DNA of 64,000 nt from Limnohabitans sp. MMS-10A-178 (lineage in GTDB: Bacteria > Pseudomonadota > Gammaproteobacteria > Burkholderiales > Burkholderiaceae_C). Made by a program: the position numbers and the translations under genes. Position 1 is the stretch's first letter; each line of letters begins with the position of its first letter. The stretch spans positions 372,001 through 436,000 of the forward strand of contig NZ_NERY01000002.1 in NCBI RefSeq assembly GCF_003063375.1, given 5' to 3'. The notes under the pieces are model-generated. The model did no database searches. It worked only from the letters and a program-made list of their open reading frames with translations, and was not told the DNA's origin. Shown here one piece after another: positions 17,778-26,861 of the stretch.

Positions 17778-18689
17778 TTATTCATTCCTTTTATATTGGT
17801 TAACTCGTGATCTGGCCACCGCACTCACGCCCTGTTCGTTGAGCATCCACTGAACCGGTTGGGAAGCGACTTGCAAGGATAGCCTGCGGGCTTGAATGAG
17901 CAAACACACATCCGATTTTTTTTCCAATTTTTGCATTAACCAACTTGGAATGATGTCAAACGAAGCCCTCAAAATTAAATCAAAGAAGGGTTTTTCTGTG
18001 AACTCAACAGAATAAGACTCAATCGATTGAAGGGTTTCACGCGTTCGATGATCAAAAACCAACTCAAACTCATATTGCTTCATTGCATTCTTAGCATCGT
18101 TGAAAGTAATGGGTAAATTTGTTGCACCCAACATTTCACCCACTTTGTTCATCTCTACGATGTAGCGGTCGCATTCTGCCGTAGACAATGGAAGCAAACT
18201 AAGGTGTTGATAGGCTGTTAAAAAGGAAATGGTCTCAACCAGATGAACCCATCGAATGAGATGAGGATCGTTGGCGCAATAAGGCTGTCCATTTAAATCA
18301 ATGCCTCGAATATTGGCATGAATTGAATTTACACGCTGAATATGTTGGTTGGCAAGATCGACGCCGCCGTAGGTAGTTGCTGCAACAAACATGGCCGTGC
18401 GGCCTAGCCTGGCCTTAAGCTGGTGTCTAAAGTTGGAGTGATCCCAGACAGCCGCCAAGGCCCTTGGATGAAGGGCCTGAATCATCAAAGAAGACAAGCC
18501 ACCCACCATCATGGCAGAAAAATTGGCATGGACTTTCCAAACAACCGACTGTGGACCAAAGAGACCAGGGTCGCCAACGGGTATTTTGAATTCCTCTAAT
18601 GAGGAAGAAGCACCCGTCATGTTTTGAAGCCCTTTTCCAATGGCCTCAAACAACAATGGCTTGAAGGTTTGTTGGAAATTTGAAATCAC
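17778..18689 (-). CDS. oxygenase MpaB family protein (DUF2236)
   Basis: The 303-residue protein carries the DUF2236 hallmark at about residues 70-100 (IQALHPRALAAVWDHS, then LGRTAMFV) and a later H-L-I-R-W-V-H motif. The family includes fungal MpaB, a membrane-linked oxygenase that cleaves a terpenoid side chain, and latex-clearing protein Lcp, a heme rubber oxygenase. Bacterial members are mostly uncharacterised. It leads the operon with the SDR and the cupin. Confidence 0.85.
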   Translation of the reverse strand: MISNFQQTFKPLLFEAIGKGLQNMTGASSSLEEFKIPVGDPGLFGPQSVVWKVHANFSAMMVGGLSSLMIQALHPRALAAVWDHSNFRHQLKARLGRTAMFVAATTYGGVDLANQHIQRVNSIHANIRGIDLNGQPYCANDPHLIRWVHLVETISFLTAYQHLSLLPLSTAECDRYIVEMNKVGEMLGATNLPITFNDAKNAMKQYEFELVFDHRTRETLQSIESYSVEFTEKPFFDLILRASFDIIPSWLMQKLEKKSDVCLLIQARRLSLQVASQPVQWMLNEQGVSAVARSRVNQYKRNE

Positions 18690-18998
18690 GAACTTAATCC
18701 ATGTGGGCGCTGAGCGGCAAAATTCATGATGAGCCCCATAAAGTCAGAGTTTTTTGCTTTCTAAAAATCTAAGAAAAAATTAACCAGTACATTCTAATTT
18801 GATGCCAGATTTTTTGCACAAATTACACACCTAAGAAGTGGTATGTTGGATTCAAGGGTATTTACTGATGAAGGAATAAAAATTTAACTTTGATAAGAAA
18901 TGTCATCAAAGAAAGATTAACCTAACGGTTTTTTACAATGAGCTGAAATTTTCAGTAGCCTTTAAACCCAATCTGATAAGTCAAATAAGGAGTTGATC
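18690..18998 (+). other. intergenic region with divergent promoters expected
   Basis: This 309-bp A/T-rich gap separates two divergent transcription units (MpaB operon and methyltransferase). I see no gene, repeat or strong hairpin in it. Only AAGGAG at 18987-18992, the ribosome site for the ATG at 18999, can be assigned. Confidence 0.5.
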
Positions 18999-19832
18999 AT
19001 GAAGTTGTCTCGTATTTTATTGTCCGCACTGCTGATCAGTGGGATGAATTTCGCCTACTCAACCACGCCCGCAGCACCGACCTACGCGCCCGTGCAAGGT
19101 CAAGCTGGCAAGGACGTGATATGGATCCCCACGCCAGAAGGACTGATCGACAAAATGCTCACCGCAGCCAATGTCACTCATCAAGACAAAGTGTTTGATT
19201 TAGGTGCGGGCGATGGCATCATCGCCATCACCGCTGCACGCAAATACAACGCGCAATCGGTGGGCATTGAATTCAACCCCGACATGGCGCAATTTGCTCG
19301 GCGCAAAGTGGCAGAAGCTGGTTTGAACGACAAAGTGAGAATTATCACGGGCGACATCTTTCAAGAAGACTTCAGCTCAGCCACTGTGGTAACTCTTTAC
19401 CTCATGCCACATCTCAACATGAAGCTTCGCCCCACCTTGCTCAAGATGAAGCCTGGTACCCGTATCGTCTCACACGCATTTACCATGGGTGATTGGGAGC
19501 CCGATGAAACCATGTCATACAGACATTCAGTGGGGTATTTTTGGGTTGTTCCTGCGCAAGTTGAAGGAGCTTGGGTTATGAATGGCATGGACGGCGGCCC
19601 CATTCGCTTGAATATGAGTCAATCATTTCAAAACATTGGCGGTACCCTCACGCGTGGTGGCCAAACTTTTGCCATGCTTGGTGCCAGATTGCGCGGAGAT
19701 GAAGTGAAATTTCAATTCATCACACCTGACCGCAAAGTGCATGCCTTTTCTGGCCGAGTTGATGGCCGTCGCTTAACTGGCAATGTCGTTTCCGATTACA
19801 TGCACACGCCCGTAGAAATCACGCGCCCTTGA
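18999..19832 (+). CDS. class I SAM-dependent methyltransferase with N-terminal signal peptide
   Basis: The 277-residue product starts at ATG 18999 behind AAGGAG. Residues 1-21 look like a Sec signal peptide (basic start, LLSALLISGMNFA, then YSTTPAAP). The methyltransferase core follows: motif I VFDLGAGDGIIAI, acidic loop VGIEFNP, and GDIFQEDF, with TVVTLYLMPHLN as a motif IV equivalent. The C-terminal 90 residues are beta-rich. A methyltransferase outside the cytoplasm would lack S-adenosylmethionine, so either the leader is a membrane anchor or the protein has another role. Confidence 0.8.
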   Translation: MKLSRILLSALLISGMNFAYSTTPAAPTYAPVQGQAGKDVIWIPTPEGLIDKMLTAANVTHQDKVFDLGAGDGIIAITAARKYNAQSVGIEFNPDMAQFARRKVAEAGLNDKVRIITGDIFQEDFSSATVVTLYLMPHLNMKLRPTLLKMKPGTRIVSHAFTMGDWEPDETMSYRHSVGYFWVVPAQVEGAWVMNGMDGGPIRLNMSQSFQNIGGTLTRGGQTFAMLGARLRGDEVKFQFITPDRKVHAFSGRVDGRRLTGNVVSDYMHTPVEITRP

Positions 19833-19861
19833 TACCAATTTGAACCACTCTGCTTTGTTGG

Positions 19862-21238
19862 ATGATCCAGATGAATCCTGATAGCTCTGCCCCTGACAAG
19901 TTGCTCCGTCTGCTACACCCTCTTTCAGCCATAGCGCTCATTGTGGGCATCGTGATTGGCGCCGGCATTTTCAAAACCCCCTCGCTGGTTGCAGGCATTA
20001 GCGGAGATGCAGGTTGGGCACTGGTTTTGTGGCTCGCTGGCGCTCTGATCTCCATTGTGGGCGCGCTGTGTTATGCAGAACTCTGCACAACTTACCCCAA
20101 TGCAGGGGGTGACTATCACTTCCTGCACAGGGCATTTGGCCGCAACATTTCTTTCATTTACGGTTGGTCTCGCGCCACGATCATCAACACAGGCTCTATT
20201 GCTCTGCTGGCCTTTGTTTTTGGCGATTACATGAGCACTTTGGTGAACCTAGGCGCTTACTCAAGTGCTATCTGGGCACTGCTCATTGTGGTTTTCTTAA
20301 CCGCCGTCAACCTTGCCGGCATTCACGCATCTTCGAGAATGCAAACTTGGTTAACCGTGACTGAAATTGTTGGCTTGTTGGCAGTGGTTGTGGCAGGATT
20401 TTGGGTCGATGCGCCCTCTTCTGGCGCCATCCAATGGTTTGCCCAAGCGCCTGCGCCTGCACAGTGGGGCCTGTGCCTGGTTTTCGTTTTGCTAACCTTT
20501 GGCGGCTGGAATGAGTCGGCCTACATTTCGGCAGAATTAAAGGGCGGACCACGCACCATGGTCTGGGTTATCTTGGCCAGCATGGTCACCCTCACAGTCA
20601 TTTATCTTTTGGTCAACACGGCCTTGCTATTGGGCCTTGGCTTGAGTGGCTTAAGCCAAAGCAAAACTGCAGCAGGCGACTTGTTGGGTATTGCCTTCGG
20701 TCCTTTCGCACAAAAATCTTTAGGTTTATTCGTGGCCATCGCCGCTCTAACCAGCATCAACGCCACCATGTTTGTTGGCGCTCGAACAAACTTTGCTGTT
20801 GGCACTGACTGGAAAGCTTTGCGCAAATTAGGCCAATGGCAAATGGACATTGGCAGCCCCAAACCAGCCTTGCTGATGCAAGCCATCATCAGCATCGGCC
20901 TGATTGCTTTGGGCACTCAAGAGGCCGACGGCTTTTCTGCCATGGTTGAATTTACCGCGCCTGTTTTCTGGGGCTTCTTGTTCATGGTTGGGCTGTCAGT
21001 GATTTGGCTAAGGCAAAAAGATGCCCAAGCTACTCGCCCTTTCAAGGTACCGCTTTACCCCATACTGCCTTTGATTTTTTGCGCAGTCTGTGCCTGGCTC
21101 ACCTACTCAAGCATTACCTATGCCATCTCTCAAAAAGCCATCCATGTTTCCATGTGGCTCATTGCGAGCGGTGTTTTGGCCTTGCTAATTTTGCGTGCCA
21201 GAGAGAAAACTCTGGAGCAGGCAGCCAATCAAACTTGA
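19862..21238 (+). CDS. APC family amino acid permease
   Basis: The 458-residue inner-membrane transporter has about 12 helices and the APC helix 1 motif IVGIVIGAGIFKTPS, where the broken helix binds the amino-acid carboxylate. YAELCTTYPNAGGDYHFL is the expected segment between helices 2 and 3. It probably imports an amino acid with proton coupling, or exchanges one. An alternative ATG lies three codons in (19871). It follows the methyltransferase gene by 29 bp and could be co-transcribed with it. Confidence 0.9.
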   Translation: MIQMNPDSSAPDKLLRLLHPLSAIALIVGIVIGAGIFKTPSLVAGISGDAGWALVLWLAGALISIVGALCYAELCTTYPNAGGDYHFLHRAFGRNISFIYGWSRATIINTGSIALLAFVFGDYMSTLVNLGAYSSAIWALLIVVFLTAVNLAGIHASSRMQTWLTVTEIVGLLAVVVAGFWVDAPSSGAIQWFAQAPAPAQWGLCLVFVLLTFGGWNESAYISAELKGGPRTMVWVILASMVTLTVIYLLVNTALLLGLGLSGLSQSKTAAGDLLGIAFGPFAQKSLGLFVAIAALTSINATMFVGARTNFAVGTDWKALRKLGQWQMDIGSPKPALLMQAIISIGLIALGTQEADGFSAMVEFTAPVFWGFLFMVGLSVIWLRQKDAQATRPFKVPLYPILPLIFCAVCAWLTYSSITYAISQKAIHVSMWLIASGVLALLILRAREKTLEQAANQT

Positions 21239-21250
21239 TGAGTCGGCAGT

Positions 21251-21952
21251 TCAAGCCGGCTCTTTGCGTTCACTGTATCGATCGACTAAATGCGATGCGA
21301 TATCGCGAGTCAAAAGTGTGAACTTCAATAATTCTTCCATGACATCCACTACTCTGTCGTAATAAGCTGATGACTTCATACGACCATCTTCTTCGAACTC
21401 TAAAAAAGCTTTGGCCACCGAGCTTTGGTTAGGAATCGTGAGCATCCTCATCCATCGGCCTAGGATTCGCATTTGATTGACCGCATTGAATGATTGCGAC
21501 CCTCCACTGACTTGCATCAAAGCCAAAGTTTTTCCCTGCGTAGGACGGACTGCACCAACTGACAAAGGAATCCAGTCAATTTGACTTTTCATGATGCCAG
21601 TCATAGCGCCATGACGTTCTGGCGAACTCCAAACCATACCTTCAGACCACGCAGCTAAATCACGCAACTCTTTCACCTTGGGATGAGAATCAGGAGCAGC
21701 ATCAGGTTGGGGTAGATGCAAAGGATCAAACACTTTCACCTCTGCACCCATTGCCTCCAGCAATCTTGCAGCTTCTAGCGTCAATAACTTGCTGTAGGAA
21801 CGCTCACGCAAAGAACCATACAACATCAAAATTCTTGGTGGATGGGTTGAGGGCTGTTGCGAAACTAACAAAGATTGCTGAGGGACCTTGAAACAACTTT
21901 CATCCAAATTGCTCAGTTTTTCAGTAGTCTTAGAAAGGAATGCCATATTCAT
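21251..21952 (-). CDS. arsH: ArsH NADPH-dependent flavoprotein
   Basis: The 233-residue protein matches ArsH. Its flavodoxin-like core begins with [14 protein letters not shown], followed by [20 protein letters not shown] and the characteristic [14 protein letters not shown]. ArsH oxidises trivalent organoarsenicals and reduces quinones or azo compounds with FMN. The start at ATG 21952 (MNMAFLS) lies 2 bp after the aquaporin stop, so the upstream 69 codons of the open frame are not used. It is the last gene of the arsenic operon. Confidence 0.93.
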   Translation of the reverse strand: MNMAFLSKTTEKLSNLDESCFKVPQQSLLVSQQPSTHPPRILMLYGSLRERSYSKLLTLEAARLLEAMGAEVKVFDPLHLPQPDAAPDSHPKVKELRDLAAWSEGMVWSSPERHGAMTGIMKSQIDWIPLSVGAVRPTQGKTLALMQVSGGSQSFNAVNQMRILGRWMRMLTIPNQSSVAKAFLEFEEDGRMKSSAYYDRVVDVMEELLKFTLLTRDIASHLVDRYSERKEPA

Positions 21953-21954
21953 TC

Positions 21955-22614
21955 TCAGTGACTGCGTTGATGCTCTGAGTTCAATAAAGAATGAAGCATC
22001 AACCCAATGAATCCGCCCACAATCTGAGCCACGATAAATGCAGGAACATCTGCGGGTGAAATACCCGCAAATGTATCTGTAAACATCCGACCAAAAGCCG
22101 CTGCAGGATTGGCAAAAGAAGTACTTGCCGTGAACCAATAGGCGGCACCAATGTAGCAAGCCACCAAAGAAGAAGCCTTGCCTTCAGGGGAACGCAAAAT
22201 TACAAAAAGTAATCCAGCAGTTGCAACTGCCTCAGCCAGCCACTGAGATGGGCCCGTTCTGACTTTTGTGGACCACTGTAGTATTTCCAATTCAAACATA
22301 GCATGAGCAACCCAAGCGCCCACAGCAGCACCCGCAAGTTGAGCTAGCACATAGCCAAATAAATGATGCCGCGCTAAGTCTTTGCGATAAGCCATCACGA
22401 GTGACACCACAGGATTGAAATGAGCGCCGCTCACGGGGCCGAGTGTTTCTATCAATACGTAGAGGGCGAAGACTGTGGCAAGCGTATTTGCTAAAAGCGC
22501 CACAGCCACATTGCCACCCGCCAATTGCTCGGCCATGATGCCAGAGCCAATGACGGTGCAAAACAGTGCTGCTGTTCCCACAAACTCAGAGAGATACCTT
22601 TTCCAGTGAATCAT
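21955..22614 (-). CDS. aqpS: MIP family aquaglyceroporin of the arsenic operon
   Basis: The 219-residue channel has six helices and two pore half-helices with the motifs HFNPVVS (NPV variant) and FANPAAAF. In arsenic operons such channels (AqpS in Sinorhizobium) let arsenite leave the cell passively after arsenate reduction, in place of the ArsB pump. No arsB or acr3 gene is visible here, which supports this role. ATGA overlap with arsC at 22611-22614 shows translational coupling. The gene symbol is by analogy. Confidence 0.9.
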   Translation of the reverse strand: MIHWKRYLSEFVGTAALFCTVIGSGIMAEQLAGGNVAVALLANTLATVFALYVLIETLGPVSGAHFNPVVSLVMAYRKDLARHHLFGYVLAQLAGAAVGAWVAHAMFELEILQWSTKVRTGPSQWLAEAVATAGLLFVILRSPEGKASSLVACYIGAAYWFTASTSFANPAAAFGRMFTDTFAGISPADVPAFIVAQIVGGFIGLMLHSLLNSEHQRSH

Positions 22615-23096
22615 TTGTCAGCAAGCTCTCGTGCCGTATGTTCTAAGGCTATTTTGTTTAGACTGGAAGATGGCAAGTTCGTGAAAATTTCAAGACGTCT
22701 TTTGATTTGATACAGCGTTTGCTTGAAAGCTTCTAACTTTTCTGTATCACTGCCAGTCCCTTCTGAAGGATCGGCATAGCCCCAATGCGCTGTAGCGGGC
22801 TGACCTGGCCAATAGGGGCAAACTTCACCAGCAGCGTTATCGCAAACAGTGATGACCAAGTCCATTTGAGGCGCGTTGGGTTCTGCAAAAACATCCCAGC
22901 TTTTGCTGCTCAAACCTTCTGTTGAAATACCCGCATTTTGCAAAGTCACAATGGCCAAAGGGTTGGGTTTTTGATTTTCTCTAGGGCTACTACCAGCTGA
23001 ATAGGCTTTGAATTTTCCATGACTCAAATGGTTGAGCATTGCCTCAGCCAAAATGCTTCGAGCAGAGTTGTGAGTACAAAGAAAAAGTACGTTCAA
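22611..23096 (-). CDS. arsC: arsenate reductase, low-molecular-weight phosphatase type
   Basis: The 161-residue protein has the phosphatase P-loop CTHNSARS with C7 as nucleophile and R13, and the second redox cysteine region CDNAAGEVCP. This is the thioredoxin- or glutathione-coupled ArsC class that reduces arsenate to arsenite in the cytoplasm. The only start that keeps the P-loop in place is a TTG at 23094-23096, with a poor ribosome site, so it may be translated at a modest level. The C-terminal 25 residues after LPSSSLNKIAL are longer than usual. Confidence 0.93.
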   Translation of the reverse strand: MNVLFLCTHNSARSILAEAMLNHLSHGKFKAYSAGSSPRENQKPNPLAIVTLQNAGISTEGLSSKSWDVFAEPNAPQMDLVITVCDNAAGEVCPYWPGQPATAHWGYADPSEGTGSDTEKLEAFKQTLYQIKRRLEIFTNLPSSSLNKIALEHTARELADK

Positions 23097-23130
23097 GGGT
23101 TTTGTATCAGTCTCTTTAGTTTCCTTGTGG

Positions 23131-23457
23131 TTAACAGGTTTTACAAATTGCCTCTGAGTTCACTTCGCAAGACTCCCCTTGGCAACAGTTTTGGGATAGA
23201 AACGCAAGGACCGCATTCATGCGATCGAACTGAGCTCGATAAATCAGATTGCGGCCGCTACGTTCCTGAGAAATCAGGTCGGCATTCATCAGCTCTTTCA
23301 AATGAAATGAAAGTGTGTTTGCAGGCATACCCAATTGCTCAGCAATTAGTGCCGGCGTCATACCCTCACTGCCCCTCACAACCAACACCCTGAAAATTTG
23401 AAGTCGGTTGATCTGTGCCAAAGCAGCCAGCGCTTTGATGACGAATTTCTCTTCCAT
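23131..23457 (-). CDS. arsR: ArsR family metalloregulator
   Basis: The 108-residue winged-helix repressor has the ArsR fold: ALAALAQINRLQIFRVL, the recognition helix region MPANTLSFHLKEL, then a wing with SQERSGRNLIYRA. The usual arsenite cysteines of the ELCVC type in helix 3 are absent. Instead a C-terminal cluster (NCCQGESC, then ICKTC) could bind As(III), as in other independently evolved ArsR sites. It heads the arsC-aquaporin-arsH operon and is expected to repress its own promoter in the A/T-rich gap upstream. Confidence 0.92.
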   Translation of the reverse strand: MEEKFVIKALAALAQINRLQIFRVLVVRGSEGMTPALIAEQLGMPANTLSFHLKELMNADLISQERSGRNLIYRAQFDRMNAVLAFLSQNCCQGESCEVNSEAICKTC

Positions 23458-23536
23458 AATTCAACTCTAATAGAAATATATGACAATTTAACGAAAAAAG
23501 TCGTGAAAACGCTGACAGCCAAATAATGCTGTTTAT

Positions 23537-24016
23537 TTATTCTGGCCAGACTTCAATCTCTCCATTGATTTCCACGGCCATGCCGCGGGGCAATGTCGAC
23601 ATGCCAACGGCAGAACGGGCGTGGCAACCCGCTTCAGGACCAAATAGTTCAAAGAGCAGGTCGGAGGCACCATCAATCACTTGCGGCATGGCCGTAAATT
23701 GAGGGCTTGCATTGCACATACCAAATATACGAACAATCTGTTTAACACGGTCTAAGGAGCCGACTTCAGCTTTGACCGTAGCCAGTATGGTCAACATCAC
23801 CGCACGTGCCGTTGCATAGCCTTCGGCTTCAGTGATGTTTTCACCAAAGCGTCCCGTTTGCCTCACGCCTTCAAGCAAGGGCAAATCTAAGCCGTGCCCT
23901 GACAGATACAGCATGTTGTCGACTCGAACACAGCCACGCCGATTCTTTTTGGGAAACACAAAAGCTGGCGGCAATGAATAGCCCATTGCCTTGAGTCGCT
24001 CTTCTATGGCATTCAT
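23537..24016 (-). CDS. RidA (YjgF/YER057c/UK114) family protein
   Basis: The 159-residue protein fits the longer RidA subgroup: GCVRVDNMLYLSGHG at the trimer interface, a long helix with AVMLTILATVKAEVG, and the catalytic region GPEAGCHARSAVGMSTLPRG holding the arginine that binds a carboxylate. Canonical RidA hydrolyses reactive enamines or imines. It is the last gene of the Bug-LeuC-Bug-LeuD cluster and lies 10 bp after the LeuD-like gene, so it probably handles an unstable intermediate of that pathway. Confidence 0.88.
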   Translation of the reverse strand: MNAIEERLKAMGYSLPPAFVFPKKNRRGCVRVDNMLYLSGHGLDLPLLEGVRQTGRFGENITEAEGYATARAVMLTILATVKAEVGSLDRVKQIVRIFGMCNASPQFTAMPQVIDGASDLLFELFGPEAGCHARSAVGMSTLPRGMAVEINGEIEVWPE

Positions 24017-24026
24017 AGTTTCTCCA

Positions 24027-24545
24027 TCATGCGTTTTGTAAATTGGCTTTCTTTTGCTGCCACCATTGATTCAGCCAAGCTGTGGTGCCACCACTAGATA
24101 AGACATCTTGCAAAGCCAAGGGTACGGGTTCAAATTGGTATTCACGCTTCTGGGTGATGTTGGAACACACGCCAGTTTGAAAATCAACACTCAGCTCGTC
24201 ACCTTGCTGGCAGGCGCTTGAAATTTCCTTGCATCCCGTTAGGACAGGCAATCCAATACCAATGGCTTCTCGATAGGCCAAAAAAGACATGGATTCGCAT
24301 ACAAGACCAAGACCCAAAGCTTTCATCGCAATATAGCCTTGCATCTTGGCGCCCATGCCAAAGTTGCGACCGGTTACGACAAGATCGCCAGGACGGCAAA
24401 GTTTGTGAAAGTCAGGAATGACACCCTCAAACAAATGCTCAACAATGTATTTGGGATCTGTGCGCATTTCTGAGACGATGCGCATGGGCACAACGCCACC
24501 CATGTGGGGGATGTCATGGCCAAAATGCCAACAGCGCCCCCTCAT
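24027..24545 (-). CDS. LeuD-like hydro-lyase small subunit (aconitase swivel domain)
   Basis: The 172-residue product starts at ATG 24545 (MRGRCWHFGHDI), where family homologs begin; the open frame upstream runs into the Bug gene. It is the swivel-domain subunit of 3-isopropylmalate dehydratase-type enzymes, with RPGDLVVTGRNFGMG (the GRNFG arginine loop) and a C-terminal ALQDVLSSGG. Its partner, the large subunit, is two genes upstream. No leucine-biosynthesis gene is nearby, so a catabolic hydratase is more likely than LeuD proper. Confidence 0.85.
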   Translation of the reverse strand: MRGRCWHFGHDIPHMGGVVPMRIVSEMRTDPKYIVEHLFEGVIPDFHKLCRPGDLVVTGRNFGMGAKMQGYIAMKALGLGLVCESMSFLAYREAIGIGLPVLTGCKEISSACQQGDELSVDFQTGVCSNITQKREYQFEPVPLALQDVLSSGGTTAWLNQWWQQKKANLQNA

Positions 24546-24568
24546 TGACCAAGCAAACTCTTGCAAGA

Positions 24569-25522
24569 TTATTCTGCCTTGATACCGGCATTGCGAATGA
24601 CGGTGCCCCATTTGTCAAGTTCGCGGCGAATATGACCCGCAAAAGCTTCTGGCGTGCTCGCAACAACTTCAGAGCCGTCATTGCTCAAACGTGTTTTGAT
24701 TTCTGGGCTAGTGATGATGGCTGCAATTTCCTTGTTCAAACGCTGCACAATGGCATCTGGTGTGCCTGCTGGCATCATCAAACCTACCCAAGCGTTGACA
24801 TCAAAACCAGGTACACCAGACTCTTGAATGGTCGGTACATTGGGCAGTTGGGCCATGCGCTTAGCGCTTGTTACGAATACCGCTTTGATCTTTCCATCGC
24901 GAATGGTGCTCATCACTTGTGCAGGCGAAGTGCACAAAAGTTGCAGGCGTCCACTGATGAGGTCTGTCATGGCTGGGGGTATGCCTTTGTAGGGCACATG
25001 GGTGAACTTGATGCCTGCGGCGCTGTTCAACAATTCCATGCCAATGTGCGCAGCAGTACCCATGCCTGAATTGCCCATAGTGACTTCACCAGGTTTTTGC
25101 TTGGCCAAGGCCATTACTTCCGTAAAGTTTTTGGGAGCAAAGCCATTGGAAGAAACCACGACCAGCGGAATGGCCGTAGTTTGGATGAGTGGCACAAAAT
25201 CTTTGATAGGGTCGTAAGGCACTTTATCGCGCAAAGCGGGGTTGATTGCGTAAGTGGTGGTCACCAGCAAAATGGTGTAGCCGTCACCGGGCGACTTGGC
25301 TGCCGCTTCAACGCCAATGAGAGTTCCTGCACCAGGCTTGTTGTCAATGATGACGGGTTGGCCCAGGCGTTCAGAAAGCTTTTGACCAATGGTTCTGGCT
25401 TGTATGTCTAAACCATCGCCAGCCGGAAATGGCACGATGATGCGGATGGGACGATCGGGGTATTGAGCTTGAGCAGAAAAGCTCAGCAAACAAAACAAGG
25501 CGACGATAAACCGAAGAAACAT
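24569..25522 (-). CDS. Bug family tripartite tricarboxylate transporter receptor
   Basis: The 317-residue periplasmic binding protein begins with a signal peptide (LRFIVALFCLLSFSAQA, then QYPDRPIRIIVPFPAGDGLD). It carries family marks such as IIDNKPGAGTLIG, HVPYKG and a ligand pocket for carboxylates. Bug proteins feed TctAB membrane subunits, which are not in this window. It is inserted between the genes for the two subunits of an aconitase-like hydratase, which links its ligand to that enzyme. Confidence 0.92.
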   Translation of the reverse strand: MFLRFIVALFCLLSFSAQAQYPDRPIRIIVPFPAGDGLDIQARTIGQKLSERLGQPVIIDNKPGAGTLIGVEAAAKSPGDGYTILLVTTTYAINPALRDKVPYDPIKDFVPLIQTTAIPLVVVSSNGFAPKNFTEVMALAKQKPGEVTMGNSGMGTAAHIGMELLNSAAGIKFTHVPYKGIPPAMTDLISGRLQLLCTSPAQVMSTIRDGKIKAVFVTSAKRMAQLPNVPTIQESGVPGFDVNAWVGLMMPAGTPDAIVQRLNKEIAAIITSPEIKTRLSNDGSEVVASTPEAFAGHIRRELDKWGTVIRNAGIKAE

Positions 25523-25545
25523 GGAATGACTCCTAGCATTGGTAA

Positions 25546-26844
25546 TTAAAGATGGCGTGGGTCAATGATTGAACCCGCCACAGAAGAGGCCGCAACTGTC
25601 AAAGGATTTCCAAGATACAGCTTAGCATCTTTAGCACCAAAGCGGCCGTGGTTGTTGTTGGTGGCAGTAGAGATAGAAACCTCTCCTGAATGCAAAGGAC
25701 CTACAACTGCATCATTGCAGGGCCCGCAGCCTGGGGGCAAAACCACTGCGCCCGCTTCGACAAAAACTTGCATGAGATCAGTAGCAGCAAGTCTTTTCAA
25801 TGTTTCTTCAGAACCAGGGACAACAAAGAGCCGGACACCCGAGGAAACTTTTCGAGAGCGCAAAACTTCGGCAGCAGCAGCGATATCCTCATACATTGAA
25901 GAGCCACATGAACCGATAAAAGCATGGTCTATTGGCTGTCCTGCCACCTCTGAAATGGGCACCGCATTTTGAATACCACCTGGCAAGGAAACCAGTGGCT
26001 CCAAATTATCCAGATCTATTTCAGCCCGCATTTGATAGTGCGCAGATGGATCGGAATATTCAGCTTTAAAAGGTGATTTTGCAACGCTGCTGGCATGCTC
26101 CAAAACCGCTTTTGAAGGCGGGAAGAAAACACCGTATGCGCCAAGCTCAGTGGGTGTACTGCAAAGCGCCACCCGAGCAGCCAGGCTAAATTGATCAAGG
26201 TCTCCTGCAAACTCAAGGATTTTGTAATCTAAATCAAACGGAATTGTGCCAAGCTTGATCAGTCGGCCAATATGGGTGCCTAGATCTCTAGCATGAACAT
26301 AGGGTGGCAACTTGCCTTTTAAGGTAAGTTGCAAGGAATGTGGCACCATGATCCAATTGGTTCCGGTGGCCAGGACTCGCGAAATTTCAAGCCCAACACG
26401 AAAACCTACAGCGCCTAAAGCGCCAACATTGGTGCAGTGACGGTCATTGTCAAATACAAAATGACCAGGGCTGACAAGCCCCATTTCCATGGGAAAAATA
26501 TGCCCGTGGCCACCTCGCCCAACATCAAAAAAATGACCGACCTTCCAAGCTTTTGCAGCTTGTCGATTGGTGGCACCATAAAGTGCAGCCCGTGGGCTAC
26601 CATACAAAACCTCATGGTCCGTGACCAAAACGACCTTCTCGGGGTTGGCCAGTTGATCAATACCGATGCTGTCGAGGGCTTTTTTGATACTGGGTAAAAC
26701 ATTGTCATGCACCATCACCATGTTAGGGATGGGAAACACAAAATCACCTGGCGCTACGCTAGGCAGGCCACAGGCTTTTGCAATGATTTTCTCAGGGCCT
26801 GTCATGGCCCTAACTGTATTGCTAGCCTGTTCCTGCGTGTTCAT
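25546..26844 (-). CDS. LeuC-like hydro-lyase large subunit (aconitase family)
   Basis: The 432-residue protein is the Fe-S catalytic subunit type of 3-isopropylmalate dehydratase/homoaconitase. Two cluster cysteines are in PGCGPCND and the third is in GSCGSSMYED, where LeuC normally has GSCTNGR. NTATNNNHGRFG-like residues (ATNNNHGRFGA) and the HGHIFPMEMGL motif are present. It presumably isomerises or hydrates a citrate-like acid. The altered residues after the third cysteine argue for a different substrate. It lies between two Bug receptor genes. Confidence 0.88.
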   Translation of the reverse strand: MNTQEQASNTVRAMTGPEKIIAKACGLPSVAPGDFVFPIPNMVMVHDNVLPSIKKALDSIGIDQLANPEKVVLVTDHEVLYGSPRAALYGATNRQAAKAWKVGHFFDVGRGGHGHIFPMEMGLVSPGHFVFDNDRHCTNVGALGAVGFRVGLEISRVLATGTNWIMVPHSLQLTLKGKLPPYVHARDLGTHIGRLIKLGTIPFDLDYKILEFAGDLDQFSLAARVALCSTPTELGAYGVFFPPSKAVLEHASSVAKSPFKAEYSDPSAHYQMRAEIDLDNLEPLVSLPGGIQNAVPISEVAGQPIDHAFIGSCGSSMYEDIAAAAEVLRSRKVSSGVRLFVVPGSEETLKRLAATDLMQVFVEAGAVVLPPGCGPCNDAVVGPLHSGEVSISTATNNNHGRFGAKDAKLYLGNPLTVAASSVAGSIIDPRHL

Positions 26845-26861
26845 GAGCGTTGGATTGCCAA

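Noticed and set aside
21953..22159. Longer ArsH with 69 extra N-terminal residues
   Set aside because: The extension overlaps the aquaporin coding sequence and does not match the family; the ATG at 21952 is correct.
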